Assembly (NCBI GenBank): GCA_032117095.1
Contig: JAULZZ010000122.1
Span: 1-64,000 of the forward strand
Direction of reading: 5' to 3'
DNA length: 64,000 nucleotides
Source of the DNA: REEB470 sp032117095
GTDB lineage: Bacteria; Bacillota; Bacilli; Paenibacillales; YIM-B00363
A program made the position numbers and the translations under genes. Below, one piece after another: positions 8,095-17,122 of the stretch; position 1 is the stretch's first letter, and each line of letters begins with the position of its first letter. The notes under the pieces were generated by a model, which saw only the letters and a program-made list of their open reading frames with translations, was not told where the DNA came from and did not search any database.

Positions 8095-8624
8095 AGCGAC
8101 GCAATATTGCATTAATTGGTTTTATGGGGACGGGAAAGTCGACGATCGGACGGGCATTGAGCCGACGGTTACGGATGCCCTTCGTAGATACGGACATCGT
8201 CATTGTCGAAAAAAGTGGACGGAGCGTGACGACGTGGTTTGAACGATGCGGGGAAGAGGCGTTTCGGGAGGAGGAAACCCACGTATTACGAAGCGTGTTG
8301 TCGCAAGATGGACGTATCATTGCGACTGGTGGCGGGATCACACTGCGGGAAGAAAACCGTCTTTTGCTCCAACAAGGGTGTTTTGTCGTATCGCTTACGG
8401 CGAAGGAGCAAGACATTGTCCAACGGGTGCTTGCCGATCGCACACGTCCGTTGGTCGCCACGGACAACCCCCAAGACCGCATCCGTGCATTGCTCGTTGC
8501 GCGGGCGCACGCATATGCGTTTGCAGAGATGACGATCGAGACGTCCACACTTTCGATCGAAGAAGTCGTCGATCGCATTTGCCAGCAATACAAACTTTTT
8601 CAGCGTGAGGAGTTATCATCGTAA
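8091..8624 (+). CDS. aroK: Shikimate kinase
   Basis: A 177-residue P-loop kinase making shikimate 3-phosphate. Walker A is GFMGTGKST near residue 10; the shikimate-binding DTDIVIV and TGGG (IIATGGGITLREEN) and the lid RTRPL are present. The ATG at 8091 overlaps the gndA stop by 4 nt; a GTG 12 nt upstream lies inside gndA and is less likely. Its stop overlaps the start of aroA by one base, so translation is coupled across all three genes. Confidence 0.94.
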   Translation: MKRRNIALIGFMGTGKSTIGRALSRRLRMPFVDTDIVIVEKSGRSVTTWFERCGEEAFREEETHVLRSVLSQDGRIIATGGGITLREENRLLLQQGCFVVSLTAKEQDIVQRVLADRTRPLVATDNPQDRIRALLVARAHAYAFAEMTIETSTLSIEEVVDRICQQYKLFQREELSS

Positions 8625-9916
8625 TGGATGTACGGATACGACCAACGACTACTTTACAAGGCAACATTGAGGCGTTGCCCTCCAAAAACTATACGACGCG
8701 CTACCTGTTGGCAGCTGCGTTGGCAGAAGGCACGAGTACGATCACCCATGTGGCGCATAGCGAAGACAGCGAGGCGATGCGCCGGTGTTTGCGTGACTTG
8801 GGTGCACAGCTGGTCGAAACTGCGGACACGTTGTCTTTGACGGGGTTTGGGAAACAGCCGCGTCGTGTCGATACACTTGATGTCGGCAATGCGGGTGCGG
8901 TGTTGCGCTTTTTAATGGCGGTTGTGGCACTATTGCCGCAGACGACGTTTCTCAATCGCTATCCGCATTCATTGGGAAAACGACCACATTTGGACTTGAT
9001 CCATGCGTTACAAATGATGGGGGTCACCGTGGCGCACCAAGACGGCAAACTGCCCATTACCGTGTATGGCGGGCAGCCCCATGGGGGGCGCATCGAAGTC
9101 AGCGGGAACATTTCATCACAGTTTTTGAGTGCGTTGTTGTTTCTCACTCCCTTGCTTGCCGAAGACAGCGAGATTTTCGTACGCCATGATTTGAAATCCA
9201 AAGTGGTCATTGCCCAAACGCTCGAAGTCATTCGGGAAGCGGGCGTGCATATCGATGCACGTGATGATCTGATGCATTACAGCGTACCAGGGCGTCAACA
9301 GTATGCGCCACGCACGTATGTCGTGCAAGGGGACTATCCTGGATCTGCTGCGCTCATGGCTGCGGCTGCCGTTACGTCTTCTGCTGTGACGATTCAACGG
9401 TTGCGTGTACAGAGCAAACAAGGGGAGCGTCAAGCCGTTGACGTATTTCGTCGCATGGGCGTTCCGTTGCAACACGACAACGACATGCTTCATCTTGCTG
9501 GGAACGGTGTGCTCAAAGCCGTCACGTGTGATGGGGATGCGTTTACGGATGCAGTATTGGCGTGTGTTGCGGCAGCCGTATTTGCAGAGGGCACTTCTGA
9601 GTTTACGAATGTTGAAAATTTGCGCTACAAAGAATGTGACCGCATTACAGATTTTCTTACAGAGTTGCGCAAAGCCGGTGCCGATGTTGCAGAGACAAGG
9701 TCGTCGATTATTGTACATGGAAAACCAGCAGGCGTGCGTGGTGGCGTGACGATTGATGCACATTTTGACCATCGGGTCATCATGGCGTTGACGATCATCG
9801 GGTTGCGTGCACACGAACCGATCGTCATTCGCGACGCACATCACGTGGCAAAGTCGTATCCAACGTTTTTTGAACATATGCGTAGTCTTGGGGCGCACAT
9901 CGAAGAAATTGCGTAG
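8624..9916 (+). CDS. aroA: 3-phosphoshikimate 1-carboxyvinyltransferase (EPSP synthase)
   Basis: A 430-residue enzyme adding enolpyruvate from PEP to shikimate 3-phosphate. The N-terminal PEP/S3P loop reads PSKNYTTRYLLAAALAEG, with the catalytic Lys kept but N in place of the usual S of the PGSKS motif. GNAGAVLRFL replaces the common GNSGT/GNAGT; DYPGSAALMAAAA and LRYKECDRI are typical, and DAHFDHRVIMAL carries the C-terminal acid and HR pair. It directly follows aroK, which strengthens the call. The changes around the PEP loop are unusual for an otherwise intact enzyme. Confidence 0.92.
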   Translation: MDVRIRPTTTLQGNIEALPSKNYTTRYLLAAALAEGTSTITHVAHSEDSEAMRRCLRDLGAQLVETADTLSLTGFGKQPRRVDTLDVGNAGAVLRFLMAVVALLPQTTFLNRYPHSLGKRPHLDLIHALQMMGVTVAHQDGKLPITVYGGQPHGGRIEVSGNISSQFLSALLFLTPLLAEDSEIFVRHDLKSKVVIAQTLEVIREAGVHIDARDDLMHYSVPGRQQYAPRTYVVQGDYPGSAALMAAAAVTSSAVTIQRLRVQSKQGERQAVDVFRRMGVPLQHDNDMLHLAGNGVLKAVTCDGDAFTDAVLACVAAAVFAEGTSEFTNVENLRYKECDRITDFLTELRKAGADVAETRSSIIVHGKPAGVRGGVTIDAHFDHRVIMALTIIGLRAHEPIVIRDAHHVAKSYPTFFEHMRSLGAHIEEIA

Positions 9917-10029
9917 CGTCCGTATCGGATAAACCCTCGTCGTATCGGGCAAGCTGTATAAGACTTCTCGTACACGACGCACGTCGTGCGACGACGAAGA
10001 AACGCACCTGCTCAAGGAGGCCTATGAGG

Positions 10030-10386
10030 ATGTATTACAACAATCAGCCCCTCGCCCCGCAACAAACGCAACAAACGCAACAACCATTCGGTCAACCGAC
10101 GATGTCGCAATACCGTGGACCAAGTCGGACGTTCCAACCGACGGGAAACGTCCCTTCGTATTACAACCCCCAGGCGCAACAATTTGTCAGCAACCAAAAC
10201 CCCATGATGAATGCGTATCATTTGCCCCACTACGTCGGCAATCAGATCGACCATGACATGGCATTGCGCGAAGACAGCTTGCAGCCGAGTACGTATGCCA
10301 CACATCCGTCTTTTGTGACCCAACCTCACGTAAACCACTACGCACACACGCCGTCACAAAATATGCGGACGACGCGCAATTTCTAA
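10030..10386 (+). CDS. Small Q/N/P/Y-rich protein, possibly spore or envelope associated
   Basis: A 118-residue low-complexity protein rich in Gln, Asn, Pro, Tyr and His, with QQTQQTQQ near the start and HPSFVTQPHVNHYAH near the end. No signal peptide, no Cys. I chose the ATG at 10030, 9 nt after AGGAGG, over the ATG at 10024, only 3 nt away. Composition recalls Bacilli spore-coat and exosporium proteins, but that is inference. A perfect hairpin-forming stretch (about 9975-9995) lies upstream and a terminator (10450-10495) downstream. Confidence 0.6.
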   Translation: MYYNNQPLAPQQTQQTQQPFGQPTMSQYRGPSRTFQPTGNVPSYYNPQAQQFVSNQNPMMNAYHLPHYVGNQIDHDMALREDSLQPSTYATHPSFVTQPHVNHYAHTPSQNMRTTRNF

Positions 10387-10449
10387 ACACACCGTGCGAC
10401 CCGTGTTGCCATACCGCAACAGCAACGGCATCCCCATTTCAAAAAACGC

Positions 10450-10495
10450 ATAAAAAAAGGCAATGCCTCAGTCATTTTGAGGGATTGCCTTTTTT
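10450..10495. terminator. Bidirectional terminator
   Basis: AAAAAAGGCAATGCCTCA pairs with TGAGGGATTGCCTTTTTT across a short loop. It serves the small Q-rich gene on the plus strand and the desaturase gene on the minus strand, overlapping the desaturase C-terminal codons. Confidence 0.85.
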
Positions 10496-11496
10496 GCGTG
10501 CAACCGATATTTGGCGACATCAAACCCAACAAATATAAACTGCTGTTCATCCCATAGCCGGTAACGCAAGGAGCGCAAGCTCGTTCCCAATGTCAATGTG
10601 GTGACGGTTTGTAAGGCAGGAATGCCCTCGTGTGCTTTTTCGAGCAAATAATTTGGGATTTTTGTACTAAGATGGTGGATATGATGAAACCCGATGTTCC
10701 CCGTCAGCCACTGCAATATGCGGGGCAATTTATAGTACGAGCTGCCTTCTACTGCGGCATCGATAAAATCCCATTGTTCATTGCCTTCAAAGTACGAGCG
10801 TTCAAATTGGTGCTGTACATAAAAAAGCCACACTCCAAGGGTACTCGAGATGAGGAAGATTGGCACCTGCACGAGGAGCACAGCCTGCCATCCGACGAGC
10901 CACACAAGCAACGCATAAAAACCAAGCAGGCCGATGTTCGTCATGTTCGTGTGCCAACGTTCCGCAGGGGGCGCTTTGCGACGATTCCATCGGTATTCCA
11001 GTAAAAAGGTGTACGTAGGACCGAGCCCAAACATGATCAACGGATGACGATACAACCGATAACGCAAGCGTTTCCAGGGGGAGGCATGGACGTATTCCTC
11101 TACGGTCATGAGCCATAAGTCACCGATGCCCCGTCGATCAAGGTTGCCACTCGTCGCATGATGGATCGCATGCGTGACTTTCCATTGTTGGTACGGCACG
11201 AACGTTAGCACTCCGAGCAAGGAACCCAAAATATCGTTGGCACGGCGGGAGCGAAAAAATGAAGCATGTCCACAGTCGTGTTGCAAAATAAACGTGCGTA
11301 CCATAAAAGCTGCCGTAGCGATAACGAGTGGAATGGTGAGGGCGTAGGAGAAATGCAAGCTGACGTAAGACAACGCCCACAACGTGAACAATGGGAGGAG
11401 CGTATTCGTCATTTGGCGGACACTCAGCGCAAAATGTGTTCGCTCGTAAGGTTCTACACGTTTTCGTAATTCGGTGATGCGGTGGTGATCCATCAT
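10468..11496 (-). CDS. des: Membrane fatty acid desaturase
   Basis: A 342-residue integral membrane di-iron desaturase of the acyl-lipid class, like B. subtilis Des. The three His boxes are HDCGH, HAIHH and HHIHH (GFHHIHHL). Four to six hydrophobic segments alternate with them (about residues 28-68 and 190-240). Introduces double bonds into membrane acyl chains. The ATG pair at the start follows AAAGGGGGA. A TATAAT -10 lies about 20 bp upstream on the minus strand with a poor -35, as expected for an activator-dependent (DesR-like) promoter; that control is inference. Confidence 0.9.
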   Translation of the reverse strand: MMDHHRITELRKRVEPYERTHFALSVRQMTNTLLPLFTLWALSYVSLHFSYALTIPLVIATAAFMVRTFILQHDCGHASFFRSRRANDILGSLLGVLTFVPYQQWKVTHAIHHATSGNLDRRGIGDLWLMTVEEYVHASPWKRLRYRLYRHPLIMFGLGPTYTFLLEYRWNRRKAPPAERWHTNMTNIGLLGFYALLVWLVGWQAVLLVQVPIFLISSTLGVWLFYVQHQFERSYFEGNEQWDFIDAAVEGSSYYKLPRILQWLTGNIGFHHIHHLSTKIPNYLLEKAHEGIPALQTVTTLTLGTSLRSLRYRLWDEQQFIFVGFDVAKYRLHAKKAIPQND

Positions 11497-11517
11497 AAAA
11501 TCCCCCTTTATATATAC

Positions 11518-11523
11518 ATTATA
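11518..11523 (-). promoter_or_regulatory. -10 element of the desaturase promoter
   Basis: TATAAT on the minus strand, 22 bp before the start codon. The best -35 candidate 17 bp away (TTTCTT) is weak, which fits dependence on an activator. Confidence 0.45.
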
Positions 11524-11595
11524 CTATTTTTTGCGCACGAAAGAAATAGGTCATCCGTTTCTCTGCGATGGCGACAAAAAAATCTTTCAGCACGA

Positions 11596-11624
11596 TTGAC
11601 AACGTCGTAAAAACAAATTAGAAT
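11596..11624 (+). promoter_or_regulatory. Sigma-A promoter of the 11717 secreted-protein gene
   Basis: TTGACA at 11596-11601, a 17-bp spacer, TAGAAT at 11619-11624, leaving a 5' leader of about 85 nt before the GTG at 11717. Confidence 0.65.
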
Positions 11625-11716
11625 AAATACAAGTAATTAGATAGGAATTGTATGCATAGTATCAAAAAAGCATTCGTTGCCTGTGTCGAATTACTCAAAA
11701 ACTTCAAGGAAGGATC

Positions 11717-13060
11717 GTGAATGTCATGGTTATGCGGAGATGGATTGTGGTTCTCGTCATTTTACTTGCGTTTTCGTCGGTCGTGTCTGTGCAACAAGGG
11801 CGTGCGACGGCATCTTCGTCCTCAATACAATCGGCTACACAAGAATTGACTGCAGCCGAAAAAACAGGGTTGCAGAAATTAATGAACAAAGCATTGTTGC
11901 GTGAACAGAACGGGTTGCGTAAAAAGCTCAAAGAAGCGGGATGTACGTATACAGGCGCAGCGACCTATGTGGCCAATAAAGCATGCGACCCCGACCAAAC
12001 GACGGATTTAGTAAAAAGAAACATCTTAGTAGAAGGACGAGCAACGCTGTTCGATGTGATGTATGATGGGTCCACGGGACGGTGTGGCATAAACAAAGAA
12101 GACCAGAAAGCAGGAACATACGGCGCATTTGAGTGCAGTGGGATCGCTTGGCCTCAAAAAAAGACAGTACCATCGGGTAAACAAGCCCGACAAAAAGGAA
12201 ATACCGAAAAAACGGTCATCCCCATCCCCACAAGCGACATCGATGCCTTGGAAAAAACACTACAGCAAACAGAAGAGACGCTGCGAAAAGTGCTGCGCGA
12301 AAAAGAAGATGCGGAAATTCGCAAAGTGAAACCTTCTGAACTAAACAATCGAAATATATTGGTTTTTCAACTCCCCCATGTCAAAGACAACATTTTGTTG
12401 CTGAAAGTAAAAGAAAAGAACGATCCGATGTGCTCATTGTGCTGGAAATTACAAATTCCTATACGGCCGAATCCATTTGTGTTTAGTCGTTTTCATGCGA
12501 AAAGAACGCTGCCTGCGGATGTAACCGATGCACAAGTTTTGGCGACCATCCAGCGGGAAACGAATGCGTTTCATCAGAAAAGAGGCGTGTATGCGGTGCA
12601 TGACATCGAAGTACAAAAATGTACCAGAGACGGACTTGACGGTTGGTGCGTGTATAGCCTGTATGATTTGCGCCCCGTAGGAGGACGGGACGTATTTTTA
12701 ACGATCGGGCGGGCGACATTGCTCACCATGGCAGTGCTTAAATTGACCATTGCGGCAAAGAAGGCGAAAGTCGATTGGAAAAGTATTGGGACTTTAACCA
12801 AAATAGCACGGGACTTAACCAAAAGCATCACTAATGTGGCCAAAAAGATACCCGGTGTCGCTCGGAAAGTGTGGGAAAACTTGCGTAAGGTGTGGGGAAA
12901 TTTGGATCAGCGACAACTGGGTGCGGAAATGTTCGGCACAGTCGGTCAAACGTCGTTGAGCATCGGCACGATCTATTGGTTTCAAGAGGACCTCAACATT
13001 TTGCGGGAAGTGTTTTACACGAAAGCACCTCCGATAGAAAAGAACAGCACGGCACGGTGA
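11717..13060 (+). CDS. Orphan secreted protein, 447 residues
   Basis: No family recognised. The N-terminus is a signal peptide: MRRW then a hydrophobic run (IVVLVILLAFSSVVSV) and a likely cleavage after GRATA. Residues 40-75 are a charged helix, then Cys pairs, a coiled-coil-like segment (DIDALEKTLQQTEETLRKVL), a CSLCWK motif and a second hydrophobic stretch near residue 335 (IGRATLLTMAVLKLTIAA) followed by Lys-rich amphipathic helices. The pattern of a secreted protein with a late hydrophobic helix and basic amphipathic tail could suit a membrane-active or surface protein; this is speculation. GTG start with AAGGAAGG 3-6 nt upstream. Confidence 0.65.
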   Translation: MNVMVMRRWIVVLVILLAFSSVVSVQQGRATASSSSIQSATQELTAAEKTGLQKLMNKALLREQNGLRKKLKEAGCTYTGAATYVANKACDPDQTTDLVKRNILVEGRATLFDVMYDGSTGRCGINKEDQKAGTYGAFECSGIAWPQKKTVPSGKQARQKGNTEKTVIPIPTSDIDALEKTLQQTEETLRKVLREKEDAEIRKVKPSELNNRNILVFQLPHVKDNILLLKVKEKNDPMCSLCWKLQIPIRPNPFVFSRFHAKRTLPADVTDAQVLATIQRETNAFHQKRGVYAVHDIEVQKCTRDGLDGWCVYSLYDLRPVGGRDVFLTIGRATLLTMAVLKLTIAAKKAKVDWKSIGTLTKIARDLTKSITNVAKKIPGVARKVWENLRKVWGNLDQRQLGAEMFGTVGQTSLSIGTIYWFQEDLNILREVFYTKAPPIEKNSTAR

Positions 13061-13112
13061 ACCGATGTAAGCGCAGTACACGGTGTATCGCTCGCCATGG
13101 CAAAGGGGGGAC

Positions 13113-13244
13113 AATGGCTACGATAGATAAGGTTTCCTTTGACAAAAAGCAAAAGAGTCGATACGATACACAATATCGTATCGTGTTGTGCGACACATAC
13201 CAAACACATCTCTGCGGGGGTATGTGTACTAATACTAAACACTG
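13113..13244 (+). CDS. Possible small ORF (43 residues) ending in a MITE
   Basis: ATG preceded by AAAGGGGGG; reads MATIDKVSFDKKQKSRYD and continues to a TGA supplied by the left end of the family A element at 13232. It contains two inverted repeats at DNA level (13160-13184 and 13194-13227). Could be a real small gene truncated by the element, or chance. Confidence 0.25.
13160..13184. repeat. Perfect 10-bp hairpin
   Basis: CGATACGATA and TATCGTATCG separated by 5 bp. A second inverted repeat (ACACATACC/GGTATGTGT) follows at about 13194-13227. No T-run follows, so it is not an obvious terminator. Confidence 0.5.
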
Positions 13245-13336
13245 ATTGAATTCAGGAATCCTATTGATTTAAAAGTACAGTGATTTCTTGTAAAATGGGG
13301 CTCTTGGTATGGACGTTTTTAATCAGTGCTTAGTAT
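13232..13336 (-). repeat. Family A MITE-like element (copy 4, reverse orientation)
   Basis: ATACTAAACACTGATTGAAT at the left and TTTTTAATCAGTGCTTAGTAT at the right. It lies 60 bp before ptsG and occupies the place where a promoter or antiterminator leader would be expected. Confidence 0.85.
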
Positions 13337-13396
13337 AAAATAGTGTTAGTATGAGGCGTGGGGGTAAGTGTATCAGAAAGGAGTTTTGGCGTTTTG

Positions 13397-15253
13397 ATGG
13401 CGTATTGGCAAGGCGTTTCCCGTGCGCTGTTGTTGCCACTCCTGGCATTGCCTCTTGCAGCCGTGCTCTTACAGTGTAGCACGTGGGATTGGTCATGGGT
13501 GCATGCAGATGTGGCGACGTGGTTTTATACCGCAGCGATGAGTTTTATTAGGTGTTTGCCGTATGTGTATGCGGTGAGTATGGCATGGAGTTTAACGCGT
13601 CAGGCTGCCCCTGCTGGGGTCGTCGCACTCATCGGGATGTTCCTCTTCGAACGGTTGTCCACATTGCAACCGTCACTGACCACGACGTTTCCCGTTGCTA
13701 TGGTGTGTGGTGTAACGATGGGCATTGTCGTTTCGTATGCGTACAATTGGATGCTGACTATTGCATTCTCACCTCGGTTGCAACGGTGGGGGGGTTCGCA
13801 GCTTATTTTTGTGTTGCTGTGCTGTGTCGCCCTCGTGTTCGTGGGGGGATTTCTCATTGTAAGCCCTTATGTGGCAAAAGGATTGGCACTATTGCAACAA
13901 GCTTTGTTGACATGGGGAGGTGGGTTTGTCGTATTCGCATACGGGGTTGCCCAGCGGTTGCTCGTCCCCTCGGGATTGCATCATGTTTTAAACCATTTCT
14001 TCTGGTTTCAACTCGGCAGTACGACGCTGCCCGATGGGGTTGCTGTGACGGGCGATTTACCACGTTTTTTTGCTGGTGATCCGACCGCTGGACGATTTAT
14101 GGCAGGGATGTATCCGATCATGATGTTTGCCCTTCCTGCGGCTGCATGGGCGCTAATTCAGGAAGCCCGCCCTGAGATGCGCAAAACGGTGGCGAAGATT
14201 TTAATTCCTGGGATCGTGGCTTCATTTTTTTTGGGCATTACTGAACCAATTGAGTTTGCGTTTTTGTTCGTCGCACCTTTGCTTTTTGTTGTGCATGCAT
14301 TGCTCACCGGTGTGGCCCTTTGGCTCGCATACGTGTTGGACGTGCGACACGGATTTTCCTTTTCAGCAGGGGCGATCGATTTTGTAGTCAATGCGCATTT
14401 GGCGCACCACGGGGACCGGTTGCTTTGGATGGGGATAGGTTTTGCACTGCTATATTATGTACTTTTCCGTTGGTCGATTCGTACGTTTGGCCTGTTGACG
14501 ATTGGGCGTGTGGTGGGGAAACCGTTGCCACAGCCACAGCAAGACGTGCTTGCACATCCTGAGAAAATTTTGGACGCTTTGGGTGGGAAGGAAAATGTCG
14601 TACACATTGAAGCGTGTGTGACGCGGCTGCGGGTGACCGTACACGATCTGACGCGTGTGGATGAACCTGCTCTGTTGCAACTCGGTGCGTATGGTGTCAT
14701 TTTTTTGGGTAAAAACCACGTACAAGTCGTATGGGGGATGATGTCGCAGTACATTTGTACGCAAATCGTCCTGCGTAGCGGGGGGCAACCGATGACGCTC
14801 GTCTCCCCTGTAACGGGAACGAAAATCGCCTTACACGAAGTGCCTGATCCCGTGTTTGCGCAACGTTTGGCAGGGGACGGGGTCGCTTTTTTTGCAGATG
14901 AATCAGAAGTCGTTTCCCCGATGGCAGGGAAGATTGCATTCATTTATCCGACCAAACATGCGTTAGGTATACGCAGAGAAGATGGTGTCGAGCTTCTTCT
15001 ACATTTCGGAATAGACAGTGCTAAAGCCGACCCTGCTACGTTTACGTATGCGGTACAGGAGGGAGATGTGGTGCAAGCAGGCCAACGGCTGCTCACGTGT
15101 GATTTCGCTCGTTTGCGCCATGCAGCCACTTCCCCTGTTGTCGTGCTTCTCGTGACGCCACGCTCACCATTGCGTTGGGTGGAGAGCGCTGTTCCCCGTG
15201 TGCAACGCGGGAAAACCATCGTGCTGTCGTTGATGTCGCGTGAGGAGGTGTAA
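13397..15253 (+). CDS. ptsG: PTS glucose/N-acetylglucosamine permease, EIICBA
   Basis: About 618 residues importing and phosphorylating a hexose, probably glucose. Order: membrane EIIC domain (roughly residues 1-385, with about eight hydrophobic segments and the GITEPIEFAFLF signature), EIIB with the phospho-Cys in HIEACVTRLRVTV, and EIIA with the phospho-His in LLLHFGIDS near residue 535. Start: an in-frame GTG at 13358 lies before the ribosome site (AAGGAG, 13379-13383), so ATG 13397 (or TTG 13394) is used. It is followed at once by ptsI; no ptsH gene is present between. No GlcT-type antiterminator leader was evident; a MITE sits there. Confidence 0.92.
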   Translation: MAYWQGVSRALLLPLLALPLAAVLLQCSTWDWSWVHADVATWFYTAAMSFIRCLPYVYAVSMAWSLTRQAAPAGVVALIGMFLFERLSTLQPSLTTTFPVAMVCGVTMGIVVSYAYNWMLTIAFSPRLQRWGGSQLIFVLLCCVALVFVGGFLIVSPYVAKGLALLQQALLTWGGGFVVFAYGVAQRLLVPSGLHHVLNHFFWFQLGSTTLPDGVAVTGDLPRFFAGDPTAGRFMAGMYPIMMFALPAAAWALIQEARPEMRKTVAKILIPGIVASFFLGITEPIEFAFLFVAPLLFVVHALLTGVALWLAYVLDVRHGFSFSAGAIDFVVNAHLAHHGDRLLWMGIGFALLYYVLFRWSIRTFGLLTIGRVVGKPLPQPQQDVLAHPEKILDALGGKENVVHIEACVTRLRVTVHDLTRVDEPALLQLGAYGVIFLGKNHVQVVWGMMSQYICTQIVLRSGGQPMTLVSPVTGTKIALHEVPDPVFAQRLAGDGVAFFADESEVVSPMAGKIAFIYPTKHALGIRREDGVELLLHFGIDSAKADPATFTYAVQEGDVVQAGQRLLTCDFARLRHAATSPVVVLLVTPRSPLRWVESAVPRVQRGKTIVLSLMSREEV

Positions 15254-15254
15254 C

Positions 15255-17006
15255 ATGGAAGTGTCCAAAATATGGAACGGGATCGTCGTCTCAGCAGGGA
15301 TTGCCGTAGCAAAGTCCTATGTCTTTGAACCGACCATGCGGTGGAAACAGACGAGGCATCGCACAAAAACACACCATCCTGCCGACGACATGCAGAAATT
15401 AAAAGCTGCGATTGAACGCGCCAAAGTAGACATTTGGACACTAAAGCGAGAGACGGAAGAAGTCATCGGGATGGAGGAATCCCGCATTTTTGATGCGCAC
15501 GTGGCGATGCTCGATGATCCTTTTTTGTGGAGTGAGATGGGCGAATGTATCGAACAGCACGGACTGTCGGCAGCGTCCGCCATGAAGCAAGTGGCGCAAC
15601 GATATATGAAATTGTTCGAACAATCCGAGGATGCCCGCTTGCGTGAACGGGTCGCAGACATTTATGACATTGCCAATCGTGTGTTGATGCACTTACTCGG
15701 TGAGGAGGAGCAGACGTATTTGACAGAAGACGAGCCGTATGTGCTCGTTGCCCGAGACATCACTCCTTCACAGTTTGTAAAGTTCAACCCGCAAAACATT
15801 CAAGGCATCATTACCGTTTCGGGCGGATATACGTCACATACTGCGATTATGGCGCGAGCATTGCACATTCCATTTGTTATGGTGTACGATGAGCTTTTAC
15901 TTACGAAGGTGCGCAACAACGAATGGGTAATCGTCAATGGGCATACGGGTCAAATTACGACAAACCCTACACGGATCGATGTTGAACATTATGTGGCATT
16001 ACAAGCGATCGAACAACGTCAATTGACACGAGACCGCCAGCAGGCGCAACGCATAGCCCTCACAGAAGATGGGCATCTGCTGACGTTGTATGCAAACATT
16101 ACATCGTTTGCGGAATTGGAAACGGTGTGGCAAGATGGCGCAGAAGGAATTGGGTTGTTTCGCACAGAGTTTCTCTTCATGCAACAAGATCGTTTTCCGA
16201 CAGAAGAAGAGCAATTTTATATGTACCGTCAAGTCGCTATCCGATGTCAAGGAAAACCATTGACGATACGTACGATAGACATCGGGGGAGATAAGTTTTT
16301 ACCTTACTTTGCACATCCCAAAGAAGACAATCCCGCAATGGGTTATCGCTCCATACGCATATCATTGGCGGAATCTAACCAGTTTCACACACAACTTCGG
16401 GCGATTTTACGGGCGAGTGCGTACGGGGATGTACGACTGCTCTTGCCGATGATTTCGCACATGGAACAACTTCGTGAGATCAAGCAGATGGTCGCACACA
16501 TACGGACACAGCTCACTTACGAAGGCATCGGGTATCGGGATGACTTGCCGATAGGGATGATGATCGAAGTACCAGCTGCGGCATGGATGGTCGCACAATT
16601 TTGTACGGAAGTAAATTTCATGAGTATCGGCACGAATGATCTTACACAATTTGTACTTGCAGCCGATAGAATGAATGAGCGAGTCGCTCACTTGTACAAC
16701 CCGTACCATCCAGCGATGGTCGCACTCCTTCATCATATTGCCGAAGAGACGGCCAAGGCGGGAATCCCCTTGACGGTATGTGGTGAATTGGCAGGCGAGC
16801 CGTTGGCATTGCCACTGTGGCTGAGCTGTCGCATTCAACAACTCAGTATGTCAAGTCGGCGAATTTTACCCATTAAACAAGCATTACAGTCGTGCAATCG
16901 AGCACGGGCGAGTACCTTGAAACAGGCACTGATGTGCGCACATACGGCGACAGACGTACAAGCGATTTTGCAACAGCACTTTTCACCTTGCGGAGGAATG
17001 GCATAA
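15255..17006 (+). CDS. ptsI: Phosphoenolpyruvate-protein phosphotransferase (PTS enzyme I)
   Basis: A 583-residue soluble enzyme passing phosphate from PEP to HPr. N-terminal swivelling domain with the active His in SGGYTSHTAIMARALHIPF near residue 195; PEP-binding barrel with GIGLFRTEFLFM, DIGGDKFLPYF, GYRSIRI, MIEVPAAAWM and SIGTNDLTQF; the catalytic Cys is in VCGELAGEPLALPL. The ATG at 15255 follows GAGGAGGTG that overlaps the ptsG stop, so the two are translated together. ptsH is missing from this locus and must be elsewhere. Confidence 0.95.
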   Translation: MEVSKIWNGIVVSAGIAVAKSYVFEPTMRWKQTRHRTKTHHPADDMQKLKAAIERAKVDIWTLKRETEEVIGMEESRIFDAHVAMLDDPFLWSEMGECIEQHGLSAASAMKQVAQRYMKLFEQSEDARLRERVADIYDIANRVLMHLLGEEEQTYLTEDEPYVLVARDITPSQFVKFNPQNIQGIITVSGGYTSHTAIMARALHIPFVMVYDELLLTKVRNNEWVIVNGHTGQITTNPTRIDVEHYVALQAIEQRQLTRDRQQAQRIALTEDGHLLTLYANITSFAELETVWQDGAEGIGLFRTEFLFMQQDRFPTEEEQFYMYRQVAIRCQGKPLTIRTIDIGGDKFLPYFAHPKEDNPAMGYRSIRISLAESNQFHTQLRAILRASAYGDVRLLLPMISHMEQLREIKQMVAHIRTQLTYEGIGYRDDLPIGMMIEVPAAAWMVAQFCTEVNFMSIGTNDLTQFVLAADRMNERVAHLYNPYHPAMVALLHHIAEETAKAGIPLTVCGELAGEPLALPLWLSCRIQQLSMSSRRILPIKQALQSCNRARASTLKQALMCAHTATDVQAILQQHFSPCGGMA

Positions 17007-17122
17007 AAAACATTCCTAAGCGATACGAAACATTCGTGAGAAGGAATTGAACACTTGTGCGTCGAATAGTACAACGTAAAAACATTTTTTGCACGTCGAT
17101 GCTACTGGAGGAGGGGATTAAA

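Noticed and set aside
7820..8593. 257-codon minus-strand frame opposite gndA/aroK
   Set aside because: Lies fully against two well-supported genes; no motif or ribosome site.
9116..10015. Long minus-strand frame opposite aroA
   Set aside because: A shadow of aroA; composition is not protein-like and it has no ribosome site.
13232..13396. GlcT-type antiterminator leader before ptsG
   Set aside because: The region is a MITE-like element plus a short spacer; no RAT sequence overlapping a terminator was seen.
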